14,023 bases of DNA from Chitinophagaceae bacterium (lineage in GTDB: Bacteria > Bacteroidota > Bacteroidia > Chitinophagales > Chitinophagaceae), in the NCBI GenBank assembly GCA_019454915.1, contig JACFNM010000082.1, forward strand, positions 1 to 14,023. The letters are read 5' to 3'. Below are positions 7,627 to 14,023 of the stretch, in pieces. The position numbers and the translations under genes are program-made. The notes under the pieces were generated by a model. It saw only the letters and a list, made by a program, of their open reading frames with translations. It did no database searches and was not told the DNA's origin. Position 1 is the stretch's first letter. Every line of letters begins with the position of its first letter.

Positions 7627-8295
7627 ATGGAGTATTTACACAGCTTCGTTAATATGCTTTTCTTCAGCACCATTGCCTTGTTTCCGGTGATGAATCCCAT
7701 AGGGTCGGCTTTGATCGTGAATCCGTATTTGTCGCACCTTACCATTGAGGAGAGAAGAAAAGCCGTCAATAAAATTACACTCTATTCTTTTAGTATCTGT
7801 GTAGTATCCTTGTTCGTCGGACACTGGATATTGGAGCTGTTTGGCATTTCCATTCCGATAGTTCAGTTGGCCGGAGGTATTATTATCTGTAAGATCGGCT
7901 GGGAGTCCCTTTCGTCTAAGCCGAAGGTGATGGCGGACAAAAGCAACCTCGACGAAGACCAGGGCGATTCCTATGAAAGCGTTCACGCCAAACTTTTTTA
8001 TCCGATCACCTTTCCGATTACGACAGGCGCGGGTACTATTTCGGTTCTCTTTACGCTGAGCGCCCACAGCGCCAATACGCATTGGAAAAATTATCTCGTG
8101 AATACGTCCGCAATGATTATTTCTATCATCATGATGTGTTTCCTGGTTTATCTTTTTTACCGCAATACCAGCCGGTTGGTAAAAAGATTAGGAACAACAG
8201 GACAAACCATCGCCGACCGTTTTATCGCTTTCCTCATTTTCTGTGTGGGACTTCAAATTGGATTAACAGGAATTAAGAGCCTTTTTGAAAATTAA
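7627..8295 (+). CDS. MarC family integral membrane protein
   Basis: A 222-residue protein with about six transmembrane helices, matching the MarC/UPF0056 (NAAT) family in length and organisation. Seen motifs are LFPVMNPIGSALIVNPYL (residues 18-35) near the first helix, VQLAGGIIICKIGWE (79-93) for the third, and FYPITFPITTGAGTISV (123-139) after the variable acidic loop (about 94-120). The last helix reads FIAFLIFCVGLQIGLTGI. The two repeated N-P-[IT]-G / P-[IT]-T-G-type re-entrant motifs are the family hallmark. The family was once linked to multiple antibiotic resistance but that role is not supported, and the transported substrate is unresolved. It is divergent from the carbohydrate operon and is followed by the blaI promoter after 8 bases, so it is probably a single-gene transcript. 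Confidence 0.9.
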   Translation: MEYLHSFVNMLFFSTIALFPVMNPIGSALIVNPYLSHLTIEERRKAVNKITLYSFSICVVSLFVGHWILELFGISIPIVQLAGGIIICKIGWESLSSKPKVMADKSNLDEDQGDSYESVHAKLFYPITFPITTGAGTISVLFTLSAHSANTHWKNYLVNTSAMIISIIMMCFLVYLFYRNTSRLVKRLGTTGQTIADRFIAFLIFCVGLQIGLTGIKSLFEN

Positions 8296-8303
8296 CTAAT
8301 AAA

Positions 8304-8319
8304 ATAGTTGCACAACTAT
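8304..8319 (+). promoter_or_regulatory. palindromic operator, probably BlaI binding site
   Basis: ATAGTTG-CA-CAACTAT is a perfect 7-bp inverted repeat with a 2-base centre. It covers the -33 region of the blaI promoter, the position where BlaI/MecI-type repressors bind (their known operators are short dyads of the TAC/GTA type). A second TAGTT half-site occurs at 8325-8329, exactly 20 bases after the first at 8305-8309. Binding by BlaI is inferred from position and symmetry. Confidence 0.6.
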
Positions 8320-8338
8320 AAAAGTAGTTTTACCTTTG
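8307..8338 (+). promoter_or_regulatory. promoter of the blaI-M56 operon
   Basis: GTTG (8307-8310) stands in for the -33 TTTG and is followed after 20 bases by TACCTTTG (8331-8338), an exact TAnnTTTG -7 element. This is the best Bacteroidota promoter in the window. The transcript would start near 8345, about 12 bases before the blaI ATG. The operator palindrome overlaps the -33 element, which predicts repression by promoter occlusion. Confidence 0.65.
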
Positions 8339-8356
8339 TTTTCAGAAATAAAGATT

Positions 8357-8728
8357 ATGGCAACAATCAGAAATTTGACAAAGGCGGAGGAACAGATTAT
8401 GCAGTGTTTATGGAAGTTGGAAGCTGCTTTCCTGCGCGATTTGGTGGACGCGCTTCTTGAACCAAAGCCGCATCAGAATACCGTGGCTACAATATTGAAG
8501 ATTTTGACAGAAAAGGGCTTTGTCGGAATCGAAGTGTTTGGGCGTACGCACCGGTATTACCCGCTCATCAGTAAGGAAGCCTATTCAAAAACCACCATGA
8601 AGAATATCGTAAAGGGCTATTTCGAAGGCTCTTTCAGTAATGCGGTTTCGTTTATGGTAAAGGAAAACAACCTGAGTATTGAAGACCTTGAGTTACTGCT
8701 CAAAACATTGAAAAAGAAGGGAAAATAA
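8357..8728 (+). CDS. BlaI/MecI/CopY family transcriptional repressor
   Basis: A 123-residue winged-helix repressor. The ATG at 8357 (MATIRNLTKAEEQIMQCLW) gives the usual family N terminus; an in-frame TTG at 8336 lies inside the promoter's -7 element and cannot be used. The DNA-binding domain covers residues 1 to about 70: helix LTKAEEQIMQCLWKL, then PHQNTVATILKILTEKGFV as the recognition-helix region, and the wing GRTHRYYPL. The C-terminal part (about 75-123) is helical and would form the dimer interface containing the site cut on induction in homologues. It is followed after 33 bases by the M56 sensor protease gene, the standard BlaI-BlaR1 pairing. It probably represses its own operon through the palindrome at 8304-8319. 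No beta-lactamase or PBP gene is adjacent, so the regulated targets lie elsewhere. Confidence 0.92.
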   Translation: MATIRNLTKAEEQIMQCLWKLEAAFLRDLVDALLEPKPHQNTVATILKILTEKGFVGIEVFGRTHRYYPLISKEAYSKTTMKNIVKGYFEGSFSNAVSFMVKENNLSIEDLELLLKTLKKKGK

Positions 8729-8739
8729 AATTATCTCTT

Positions 8740-8757
8740 AAATCGTCTAAACGATTT
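8740..8757 (+). promoter_or_regulatory. hairpin just upstream of the M56 start codon
   Basis: AAATCGT-CTAA-ACGATTT is a perfect 7-bp stem with a 4-base loop, ending 5 bases before the ATG at 8762 and followed by TTTTG-type sequence. It occupies the place of a ribosome binding site. It could limit translation of the sensor relative to the repressor or act as a weak attenuator; function is not shown. Confidence 0.45.
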
Positions 8758-8761
8758 TGTT

Positions 8762-10474
8762 ATGCCTGCCGTTGCTTTCTATGTGTTAAAAGTAGCCTTT
8801 TGTTCCGGTATTTTATACCTGTACTATCTTCTGGTATTAAAGGACAGGTTGTTTCACAGCTGGAACCGTTTCTACCTGTTGGGTACTGTGCTCATCAGTC
8901 TGTGCTTTCCCCTGATCAGAGTGCCTCTATCGTCTGCGGCTACTTTAGACGCAGATGAGGTAATTAAATTGTTGAATAGCGTGAGTGTGGGTAATGAGGT
9001 GGTGATAGTGGCGAGAAAGGGGATACATTCTTTTTTCACCCGTGAAGCAATGATTCTATTGGTTTACTGGACGATTAGCGGAGTTATTTTATGCTCATTG
9101 CTTTACGGCCTGGTCAGATTGCTTCAATTTATCAGGAGAGGAACGCCACATTATGTTCAGGGGATTCGGTTGTTTCTGACGGAGTGGAAGGGAACACCTT
9201 TTTCTTTTTTCAATAATATTTTCTGGAATGCTAAAATAAATCTCGAATCGGAATCGGGTCAGAAAATCCTAAAACATGAGTTATCGCATATAGAAGAGCG
9301 GCATAGCCTGGACAAATTGTTTGTCAGCCTTGTGCTGGCGCCTTTCTGGTGCAACCCGTTTTTTTGGCTGATACGGCGTGAATTAGGTTTGATTCATGAA
9401 TTCATTGCCGACCGGAAGGCGGTGGATGATCAGGATACGGAGAGCCTTGCTAATATGATACTTCAGGCGGCTTATCCTCAGTATCATTCCGCATTATCCA
9501 ACCATTTTTTTTCATCATCCATTAAAAGAAGAATTTTTATGCTGACTAAAATGCAAAACCCCAGAGTGAATTACATCAGTCGTCTTCTCGTGCTGCCGTT
9601 GCTTACGCTGTTGTTTGTGGGGTTCACCTTTAATAAGCAGGCGTCCAATGAATTGGAAATAAGGAATATAATTAAGGTGAAGCCTGTTGGTCCTCTTCCA
9701 ATGATTGAATTGGCGTCAAAGTATCCATACATGATTAACGGCTCAATCAATTACCCCGTGGATGCGGATTCCCTGCCTCACAAAATAAAATCGGTAGACG
9801 TTACGAAAAACGGAGAGGTGATTGTTATTTATGAGGATAGCCGGGCACGGAAGATGAGCCGGGAAGAGGCGTTGAAAAGTAAAATCGCTTTGCCTGATGA
9901 AATGGTGGTCTTACCTCCAACGAAATTGCCTGCTAATGTGCTGTATGTGGTGGATGGGAAAGAGATGGGGGAATATTTTAACGTCAACGAAATAGATCCC
10001 AATACAATTGAGAGCGTTACTGTTTTGAAAGACGGAACAGCCATCCATAAATATGGAGAGAAAGGAAGAAATGGTGTAGTTGAAATATATACAAAGGCGA
10101 ATTCATCAACCAGTGAGAAAGTAGTGATTGGACAACCACTCAAGCGCGATATCGTTTTTGAACAGGTTGAAAAAGAAGCGGAGTTCCCGGGGGGAGATCC
10201 CGGATGGGCTAAGTTCATAACCAAGGTGGTAAACGAACATATTGACAGTTTACAGGCAACAGGAGAAACGGGGACCTGCGTACTGCAGTTCATTGTTAGC
10301 GAAGAAGGAAACCTTTCTGATGTACAGGCCCTGACCATGCAGGGTACCCTGTTTGCAGAGTTGATGGTGAAGGCGGTTAAGAATATCCCTGCCTGGATTC
10401 CTGCCAGGCAAAATGGCATCAGCGTAACGTCAATTAAAAAACAGCCCGTCACCTTTATGATAGAGGAAGAATAG
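8762..10474 (+). CDS. M56 (BlaR1-type) membrane metallopeptidase with TonB-plug-like and TonB C-terminal-like domains
   Basis: A 570-residue sensor. Membrane helices lie at about residues 5-25, 37-55, 96-120, and 276-290. The zinc protease motif HELSH (172-176) is followed by E213 in HEFIADRKA, the third-ligand region of the M56 family, facing the cytosol. Beyond the last helix the periplasmic part holds two modules. The first, VLYVVDGKEM...TIESVTVLKDGTAIHKYGEKGRNGVVEIYTK (about 393-445), resembles the plug domain of TonB-dependent receptors. The second, from FPGGDPGWAKF to the end (about 475-568), resembles a TonB C-terminal domain with the IPAWIPARQNG segment. There is no penicillin-binding sensor domain like that of staphylococcal BlaR1. 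In the BlaR1 scheme, ligand sensing outside activates the protease and leads to BlaI removal. The inducer here is unknown. The gene converges on purN with 5 bases between the stops. Confidence 0.88.
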   Translation: MPAVAFYVLKVAFCSGILYLYYLLVLKDRLFHSWNRFYLLGTVLISLCFPLIRVPLSSAATLDADEVIKLLNSVSVGNEVVIVARKGIHSFFTREAMILLVYWTISGVILCSLLYGLVRLLQFIRRGTPHYVQGIRLFLTEWKGTPFSFFNNIFWNAKINLESESGQKILKHELSHIEERHSLDKLFVSLVLAPFWCNPFFWLIRRELGLIHEFIADRKAVDDQDTESLANMILQAAYPQYHSALSNHFFSSSIKRRIFMLTKMQNPRVNYISRLLVLPLLTLLFVGFTFNKQASNELEIRNIIKVKPVGPLPMIELASKYPYMINGSINYPVDADSLPHKIKSVDVTKNGEVIVIYEDSRARKMSREEALKSKIALPDEMVVLPPTKLPANVLYVVDGKEMGEYFNVNEIDPNTIESVTVLKDGTAIHKYGEKGRNGVVEIYTKANSSTSEKVVIGQPLKRDIVFEQVEKEAEFPGGDPGWAKFITKVVNEHIDSLQATGETGTCVLQFIVSEEGNLSDVQALTMQGTLFAELMVKAVKNIPAWIPARQNGISVTSIKKQPVTFMIEEE

Positions 10475-10479
10475 CTTCA

Positions 10480-11100
10480 TCAGATTTGCGTCTTCTTTAT
10501 CAGTTTTTCGATTACCTCGGGGTAGTGGCGATGTTCCAGCGTCTGCACTTTTTTCGCGAGTGATTCCGCCGTGTCTTCCTGATCAACGGAACAGGTAGAT
10601 TGAAAAATGGATTGGCCATGGTCGTATTGTTCATCAACAAAGTGGATGGTAATGCCGCTTTCTTTCTCTCCGGCAGCAATTACCGCTTCATGTACAAAAT
10701 GTCCATACATCCCCTTACCGCCATATTTGGGCAACAGGGCGGGATGAATATTGATAATTTTTCCGGGGAAGGCTTTTATCAAAGAAAGTGGTATTTTCCA
10801 GAGAAACCCTGCGAGGATAATCCACTCAATATTTCTGTTTTGGAGTTCCTTGACGTATCCGTCTCCCCGAAAAAAAGCTTCTTTTTCTATTATGAGAGAG
10901 GGGATAGCCTCTTCACCGGCAATCTTCAGGACTCCCGCTTCCGGTTTATTACTGACAATCAACGCTATACTGATGGTTGGGTCATTCTTGAAGTAGTTGA
11001 TAATCTGTTGTGCATTACTACCTGCGCCGGATGCGAAAATAGCGATTGGAACGCCGTCCGGCGGTCGGTTTGTGTTGGATGAAGATGGCTCTTTCTCCAT
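10480..11100 (-). CDS. purN: phosphoribosylglycinamide formyltransferase (GAR transformylase)
   Basis: A 206-residue cytosolic enzyme of de novo purine synthesis that transfers a formyl group from 10-formyl-THF to GAR. The Rossmann-like start IAIFASGAGSNAQQII (19-34) binds the ribosyl phosphate. The catalytic trio seen in E. coli PurN (N106, H108, D144) corresponds to N117 and H119 in INIHPALLPKYGGKGMYG and D160 in DEQYDHGQSI. An N-terminal extension of about 15 residues (EKEPSSSNTNRPPDG) precedes the first strand, with no alternative internal start. Two stop codons follow each other in frame (TGATGA). It begins 7 bases after the stop of the DUF6787-like membrane gene, so the two are probably co-transcribed. 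No other pur genes are present in the window. Confidence 0.95.
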   Translation of the reverse strand: MEKEPSSSNTNRPPDGVPIAIFASGAGSNAQQIINYFKNDPTISIALIVSNKPEAGVLKIAGEEAIPSLIIEKEAFFRGDGYVKELQNRNIEWIILAGFLWKIPLSLIKAFPGKIINIHPALLPKYGGKGMYGHFVHEAVIAAGEKESGITIHFVDEQYDHGQSIFQSTCSVDQEDTAESLAKKVQTLEHRHYPEVIEKLIKKTQI

Positions 11101-11107
11101 AGCTGAA

Positions 11108-11440
11108 TTATAAGGCGGCGTTCGTTTTTAAGGTTTTCCTGTCCGGCTCCTGAAATTTTATACCGAACCATTTCAGTATCTTTTTCTCATATTTCCAAAA
11201 AAATGAAAACTGCCCGAACAGCAAAGCTACGGGTAATAAAATGAGTTGATATCCAAAGATCAGGACGGATAATCTCAATAACAGTTTCCAGAGCCAAAAC
11301 GTATTTTCATCAAATCCCACCCAGGAGATAATAGCTTTCGATATCCACGCGGTTGTTGTTCCGGTGATGGCGAATACACAGAGAATGAGTATGAACTGCG
11401 TAGTTCCCACTGCCCATTTCTTTTGAAGTTGTTTTAGCAT
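11108..11440 (-). CDS. small membrane protein, DUF6787-like
   Basis: A 110-residue protein from the ATG at 11440 (MLKQLQKKWAVG). A second in-frame ATG at 11479 would add 13 hydrophobic residues and cannot be excluded, but the chosen start resembles the N terminus I associate with DUF6787 members. Two clear membrane helices are seen: TQFILILCVFAITGTTTAWI (about residues 15-34) and LLLRLSVLIFGYQLILLPVALLFGQ (about 54-78). They are followed by an aromatic-basic FSFFWKYEKKILKWFG stretch typical of the family and a short charged tail. No catalytic residues are visible and the function is unknown. It is immediately upstream of purN (7-base gap) and divergent from actA. Confidence 0.7.
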   Translation of the reverse strand: MLKQLQKKWAVGTTQFILILCVFAITGTTTAWISKAIISWVGFDENTFWLWKLLLRLSVLIFGYQLILLPVALLFGQFSFFWKYEKKILKWFGIKFQEPDRKTLKTNAAL

Positions 11441-11626
11441 GACGGACTGCAAGATGCTCAAAAAAAAGCAGACAGCCATAGTTTTGAGCTGCTAAAATCG
11501 TTGCATAAAAGAGATTACACAAACATGACAAAAATTAATATCCATCTCATCAAATCGGCTGTAATGCAATATGGGCAAGGAAAAATTTTTTTTACAAAAT
11601 GTTAATATTTTATCAATGTGTTAGCC

Positions 11627-11634
11627 TATTTTTG
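11627..11634 (+). promoter_or_regulatory. putative -7 element of the alternative complex III operon
   Basis: TATTTTTG matches the Bacteroidota -7 consensus TAnnTTTG exactly; transcription would start near 11641, leaving a leader of about 38 bases before the actA ATG at 11679. The -33 position (around 11602-11606) has only GTTA/TTAA. The rest of the 199-base gap from 11480 to 11678 is A+T-rich, and I see no open gene or RNA in it. Confidence 0.5.
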
Positions 11635-11678
11635 CACTCGTACGGAATCTTCACTTCAATACAAACTCCGGAAATATA

Positions 11679-12944
11679 ATGAGTTACCTACGATCTACTG
11701 TTGTAATGAAAATATTATTTGGAACGACCCTTACTTTTTCTCTACTTTTTTTGGCGCTAAACGCCAATGCTCAGGATGGTAAAGCACTGTTTAATGCGAA
11801 GTGTGCCGCTTGTCATCAGGTATTTAAAAATTCCACCGGACCGGCATTAGGGGGAATGGAAGAACGGGGTCCGTGGAGCGATAGGAAGAAATTATATGCC
11901 TGGATTCACAATCCGGCAGCGTTTATGGAAAATGATCCCTATACCAAGGGTTTAAAAGATTCGCATAATGGGATACTGATGCCCGGGTTCGCCGACCTTA
12001 GTGAAGGCGATATTGATGCAATAGTGGATTATGTGAACACCACCTTCGCTGCAGGACCCGGTGGGGGCGCCAAACCTGCCGGTGGTGAAGCTGCTGCCCC
12101 GGCGCCTAAAACGGATAACACTTTATTATATGGTATTTTAACACTGGTGCTGGCGATCATTGCGCTTACCCTTTTACAGATAAACAGTAGGCTGAGGAGA
12201 ATGTCTGACGATAAAGAAGGGGCGGAATCAGTAGAACCGGTGCCTTTTTACAGGAACAAATTATATATAGCCCTTGGTATCATTGCTCTGTTTCTGGTAG
12301 GCGGATATTATACCATACAGGGAGCAGTTGGACTGGGACTTCATCAGAACTATGAACCCGAACAACCCATTTTCTACTCTCACCAGGTACATGCGGGCAT
12401 TAATCAGATCAGTTGTTTGTATTGCCATGGAGGTGCACAGGAAGGGAAATCCGCTAATATTCCGGCGGTGAATGTGTGTATGAATTGTCACATGGCCATT
12501 AATGAGTATACACAGGGACCGGAATTATTTCGCACGGATGGTTCTAAGGTGGATGGTACTGCGGAAATTCAAAAACTATATTCCTATGCTGGGTGGGATC
12601 CCGACAAAAAACAATACACCGGAGAAGGGAAGCCTATAGAATGGACACGAGTTCATAACCTGCCGGACCATGTATATTTTAACCATTCCCAACACGTGGT
12701 CGTAGGGCAGCAACAATGCCAGACCTGTCACGGAAATATTACCGAAATGGATGAAGTGTACCAGTTTGCCGAGTTGAGCATGGGCTGGTGCGTAAACTGT
12801 CACCGCAATACGAAGGTTCAGTTTACGGATAACAAGTTTTACAGCATTTACGAAAAATTTCACGATGACATAAAAAATAAAAAGATTGATAGCGTGACGG
12901 TAGAGATGATCGGCGGGATTGAATGTCAGAAATGTCATTATTAA
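11679..12944 (+). CDS. actA: alternative complex III subunit ActA, multiheme cytochrome c with six heme motifs
   Basis: A 421-residue exported protein. Residues 1-31 form a signal peptide ending NANAQ; an ATG at 11706 (M10) would give a shorter, equally good one. An N-terminal monoheme cytochrome c domain has C42-x-x-C-H46 and a probable distal ligand M101 in GILMPGF. A proline/alanine/glycine-rich linker (about 125-146) leads to two membrane helices (about 148-167 and 193-213). The C-terminal part carries five more CXXCH motifs: C246, C267, C347, C371 and C416, the last ending one residue before the C terminus. ActA in alternative complex III passes electrons from the quinol-oxidising core toward a cytochrome c oxidase; it is described as pentaheme, so the sixth motif here comes from the N-terminal domain. 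It is the first gene of the act operon, followed by actB after 176 bp. Confidence 0.9.
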   Translation: MSYLRSTVVMKILFGTTLTFSLLFLALNANAQDGKALFNAKCAACHQVFKNSTGPALGGMEERGPWSDRKKLYAWIHNPAAFMENDPYTKGLKDSHNGILMPGFADLSEGDIDAIVDYVNTTFAAGPGGGAKPAGGEAAAPAPKTDNTLLYGILTLVLAIIALTLLQINSRLRRMSDDKEGAESVEPVPFYRNKLYIALGIIALFLVGGYYTIQGAVGLGLHQNYEPEQPIFYSHQVHAGINQISCLYCHGGAQEGKSANIPAVNVCMNCHMAINEYTQGPELFRTDGSKVDGTAEIQKLYSYAGWDPDKKQYTGEGKPIEWTRVHNLPDHVYFNHSQHVVVGQQQCQTCHGNITEMDEVYQFAELSMGWCVNCHRNTKVQFTDNKFYSIYEKFHDDIKNKKIDSVTVEMIGGIECQKCHY

Positions 12945-12959
12945 TGTGAAAATGATTCC

Positions 12960-12989
12960 TCACAAAAAATTTGTTTTTTGTGATTTTTT
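12960..12989 (+). terminator. hairpin plus T-run between actA and actB (terminator or attenuator)
   Basis: TCACAAAAAA (12960-12969), loop TTTG, then TTTTTTGTGA (12974-12983) form a perfect 10-bp stem, directly followed by six T residues (12984-12989). The shape is that of an intrinsic terminator, but the stem is mostly A-T pairs and so weak. It lies 15 bases after the actA stop. It may lower actB transcription relative to actA or protect the actA mRNA 3' end. Confidence 0.55.
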
Positions 12990-13120
12990 ATGCTCATTGA
13001 ATTTTTAACATTAATCGAATTATAATATTTATTTAATAACCGTTCTCCGGAAGGATCGTAATCGTCGCAATTTGGCTAGAAGGATTCCGGAATCTAAAAG
13101 CTCCTGTTGGACTTAGAAAT

Positions 13121-14023
13121 ATGAGTCAAAAAAAATACTGGCAGAACCTGGGTGAATTAAACAATACCGAAGGTTACCGGAAATTGGTAAAGGACGAGTT
13201 TCAGGAAGATTTACCCTTTAAGGAAGATGGAAAGACCATTTTGAATGCCAAAGCACCACGTAGGGATTTTTTAAAATACCTGGGTTTCAGCACGGCTGCC
13301 GCTACTTTAGCTGCAAGTTGTGAAACGCCCGTGATAAAAAGCATCCCTTATTTAAATCAACCGGAAAATTTAACCCCCGGCGTGGCGCAGTATTATGCCA
13401 CCACTTATGTGGCAGAAGGTGATGTGGTTCCCATCATTGCGAAAGTAAGAGATGGCAGACCCATCAAGTTAGACGGGAATGCGCTTTCTTATCTTAACTC
13501 CAAAGGAGAAGGCACTTCTGCCAGGGTACAGGCTGCCGTGCTTGATTTGTATGATACCGGAAGACTACGTTACCCGGTGGAAATCGTACAGGGAGAGTTG
13601 AAAGAATTGCCCTCGTTTGACGATTTAGACAAAAAGATTACCGGTGATTTGTCCGGTTCAAAAATAGTATTGCTCACCTCCACGCTCAATTCTCCTACCA
13701 CGCGCGAAATTATTTCCGCCTTTTTAGAGAAATATCCGGGAAGCAGGCACGTGCAGTATGATGCAGTATCCTACAGCGGCATGCTTGAGGCGAATGAAAT
13801 TTCTTACGGTAAGCGGGTAATTCCCACCTATCATTTTGACAAGGCGAAGGTAATAGTGAGTTTGGATGCCGATTTCTTAGGTACCTGGTTAAGCCCCATT
13901 GAATTTGCCAGCCAGTATGCTGCAGGGCGTAAGATTAATCAGAAGAACCCGGATATGAGCAAGCACATCCAGTTTGAAGGGTTGTTGAGCCTGACGGGGG
14001 CAAATGCGGATGAACGCTTCCTG
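13121..14023 (+). CDS. actB: alternative complex III subunit ActB, Tat-variant molybdopterin oxidoreductase-like (3' partial)
   Basis: An open frame of 301 codons runs from the ATG at 13121 (MSQKKYWQNLGELNNTEG) to the window end without a stop. The N-terminal KKYW...L...EGYRKLVKDEF, followed by a twin-arginine segment APRRDFLKYLGFSTAAATLAASC (residues 45-67), is the signature of the extended, variant Tat signal of ActB proteins. R47-R48 are the twin arginines, set unusually far from the N terminus. After it come VVPIIAKVRDGRPIKLDGN and a molybdopterin-oxidoreductase-like fold. In studied complexes this first domain carries no molybdopterin, and the iron-sulfur clusters lie in the C-terminal part, which is outside the window. 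ActB transfers electrons within the periplasmic arm of the quinol-oxidising complex. It is the second gene after actA, with the remaining act genes expected downstream. Confidence 0.9.
   Translation, partial: MSQKKYWQNLGELNNTEGYRKLVKDEFQEDLPFKEDGKTILNAKAPRRDFLKYLGFSTAAATLAASCETPVIKSIPYLNQPENLTPGVAQYYATTYVAEGDVVPIIAKVRDGRPIKLDGNALSYLNSKGEGTSARVQAAVLDLYDTGRLRYPVEIVQGELKELPSFDDLDKKITGDLSGSKIVLLTSTLNSPTTREIISAFLEKYPGSRHVQYDAVSYSGMLEANEISYGKRVIPTYHFDKAKVIVSLDADFLGTWLSPIEFASQYAAGRKINQKNPDMSKHIQFEGLLSLTGANADERFL

Noticed and set aside
7636..8082. 148-codon open frame antisense to the MarC-family gene
   Set aside because: It is charged and repeat-free with no family resemblance, and the sense strand encodes a well-conserved membrane protein.
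8336..8338. TTG as start of blaI
   Set aside because: It overlaps the -7 promoter element, upstream of the expected transcript start; the ATG at 8357 gives the family N terminus.
9829..10452. 207-codon open frame antisense to the M56 gene
   Set aside because: It lies wholly opposite a gene with clear domains, has no recognisable motifs, and its Ser/Thr/Pro-rich composition is typical of a shadow frame.
10469..10498. GAAGA...TCTTC pairing at the junction of the M56 gene and purN
   Set aside because: A 5-bp stem with a 20-base loop is expected by chance, so no terminator was called.
10600..11082. 160-codon open frame antisense to purN
   Set aside because: It overlaps the catalytic core of purN on the other strand and shows no domain.

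Overview
The window looks like the chromosome of a Bacteroidota species, most likely from the Chitinophagaceae/Sphingobacteriia side. The evidence is an IPExxVDY-type protein, a DUF6787-like membrane protein, a BlaI / M56-TonB pair, the start of an alternative complex III (act) operon, TAnnTTTG-type -7 promoter elements, and mostly absent Shine-Dalgarno sites. Genus cannot be fixed from the sequence alone. I see no mobile elements, CRISPR arrays, rRNA or tRNA genes.

Layout. Bases 1-1705 (+) hold the 3' end of an M28-family aminopeptidase with a C-terminal PDZ domain, an IPExxVDY-family protein overlapping it by one base, and a small pterin-4a-carbinolamine dehydratase. Bases 7552-1756 (-) form a compact five-gene carbohydrate operon. 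In transcription order it encodes an RbtT/DalT/CsbX-like polyol permease, a D-2-hydroxyacid dehydrogenase, an LsrK-like FGGY kinase, a D-ribulokinase-like FGGY kinase and a histidine phosphatase. Two junctions are tight: a 4-base ATGA overlap between the kinases and a 7-base gap before the phosphatase. A 74-bp divergent promoter region separates this operon from a MarC-family membrane protein (7627-8295, +).

Next come blaI (8357-8728) and an M56/BlaR1-type sensor (8762-10474). They are preceded by a Bacteroidota promoter with a perfect 16-bp palindrome over its -33 region, and no beta-lactamase is adjacent. The M56 protein carries a TonB-plug-like segment and a TonB C-terminal-like domain beyond its protease and membrane part. 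Convergent to it is a DUF6787-like gene followed by purN (minus strand).

The right end begins the alternative complex III operon: actA (a multiheme cytochrome c with six CXXCH motifs, including an N-terminal monoheme domain) and the first 301 codons of actB (Tat-signal molybdopterin-oxidoreductase-like subunit). A perfect hairpin followed by a T-run lies between them.

The least explained part is the five-gene operon. It combines a pentitol-type transporter with two different FGGY kinases, a 2-hydroxyacid dehydrogenase and a phosphatase. It lacks the polyol dehydrogenase, isomerase or aldolase expected of ribitol/arabinitol or AI-2 catabolism. It may therefore encode an undescribed sugar or sugar-acid route; this is inference.
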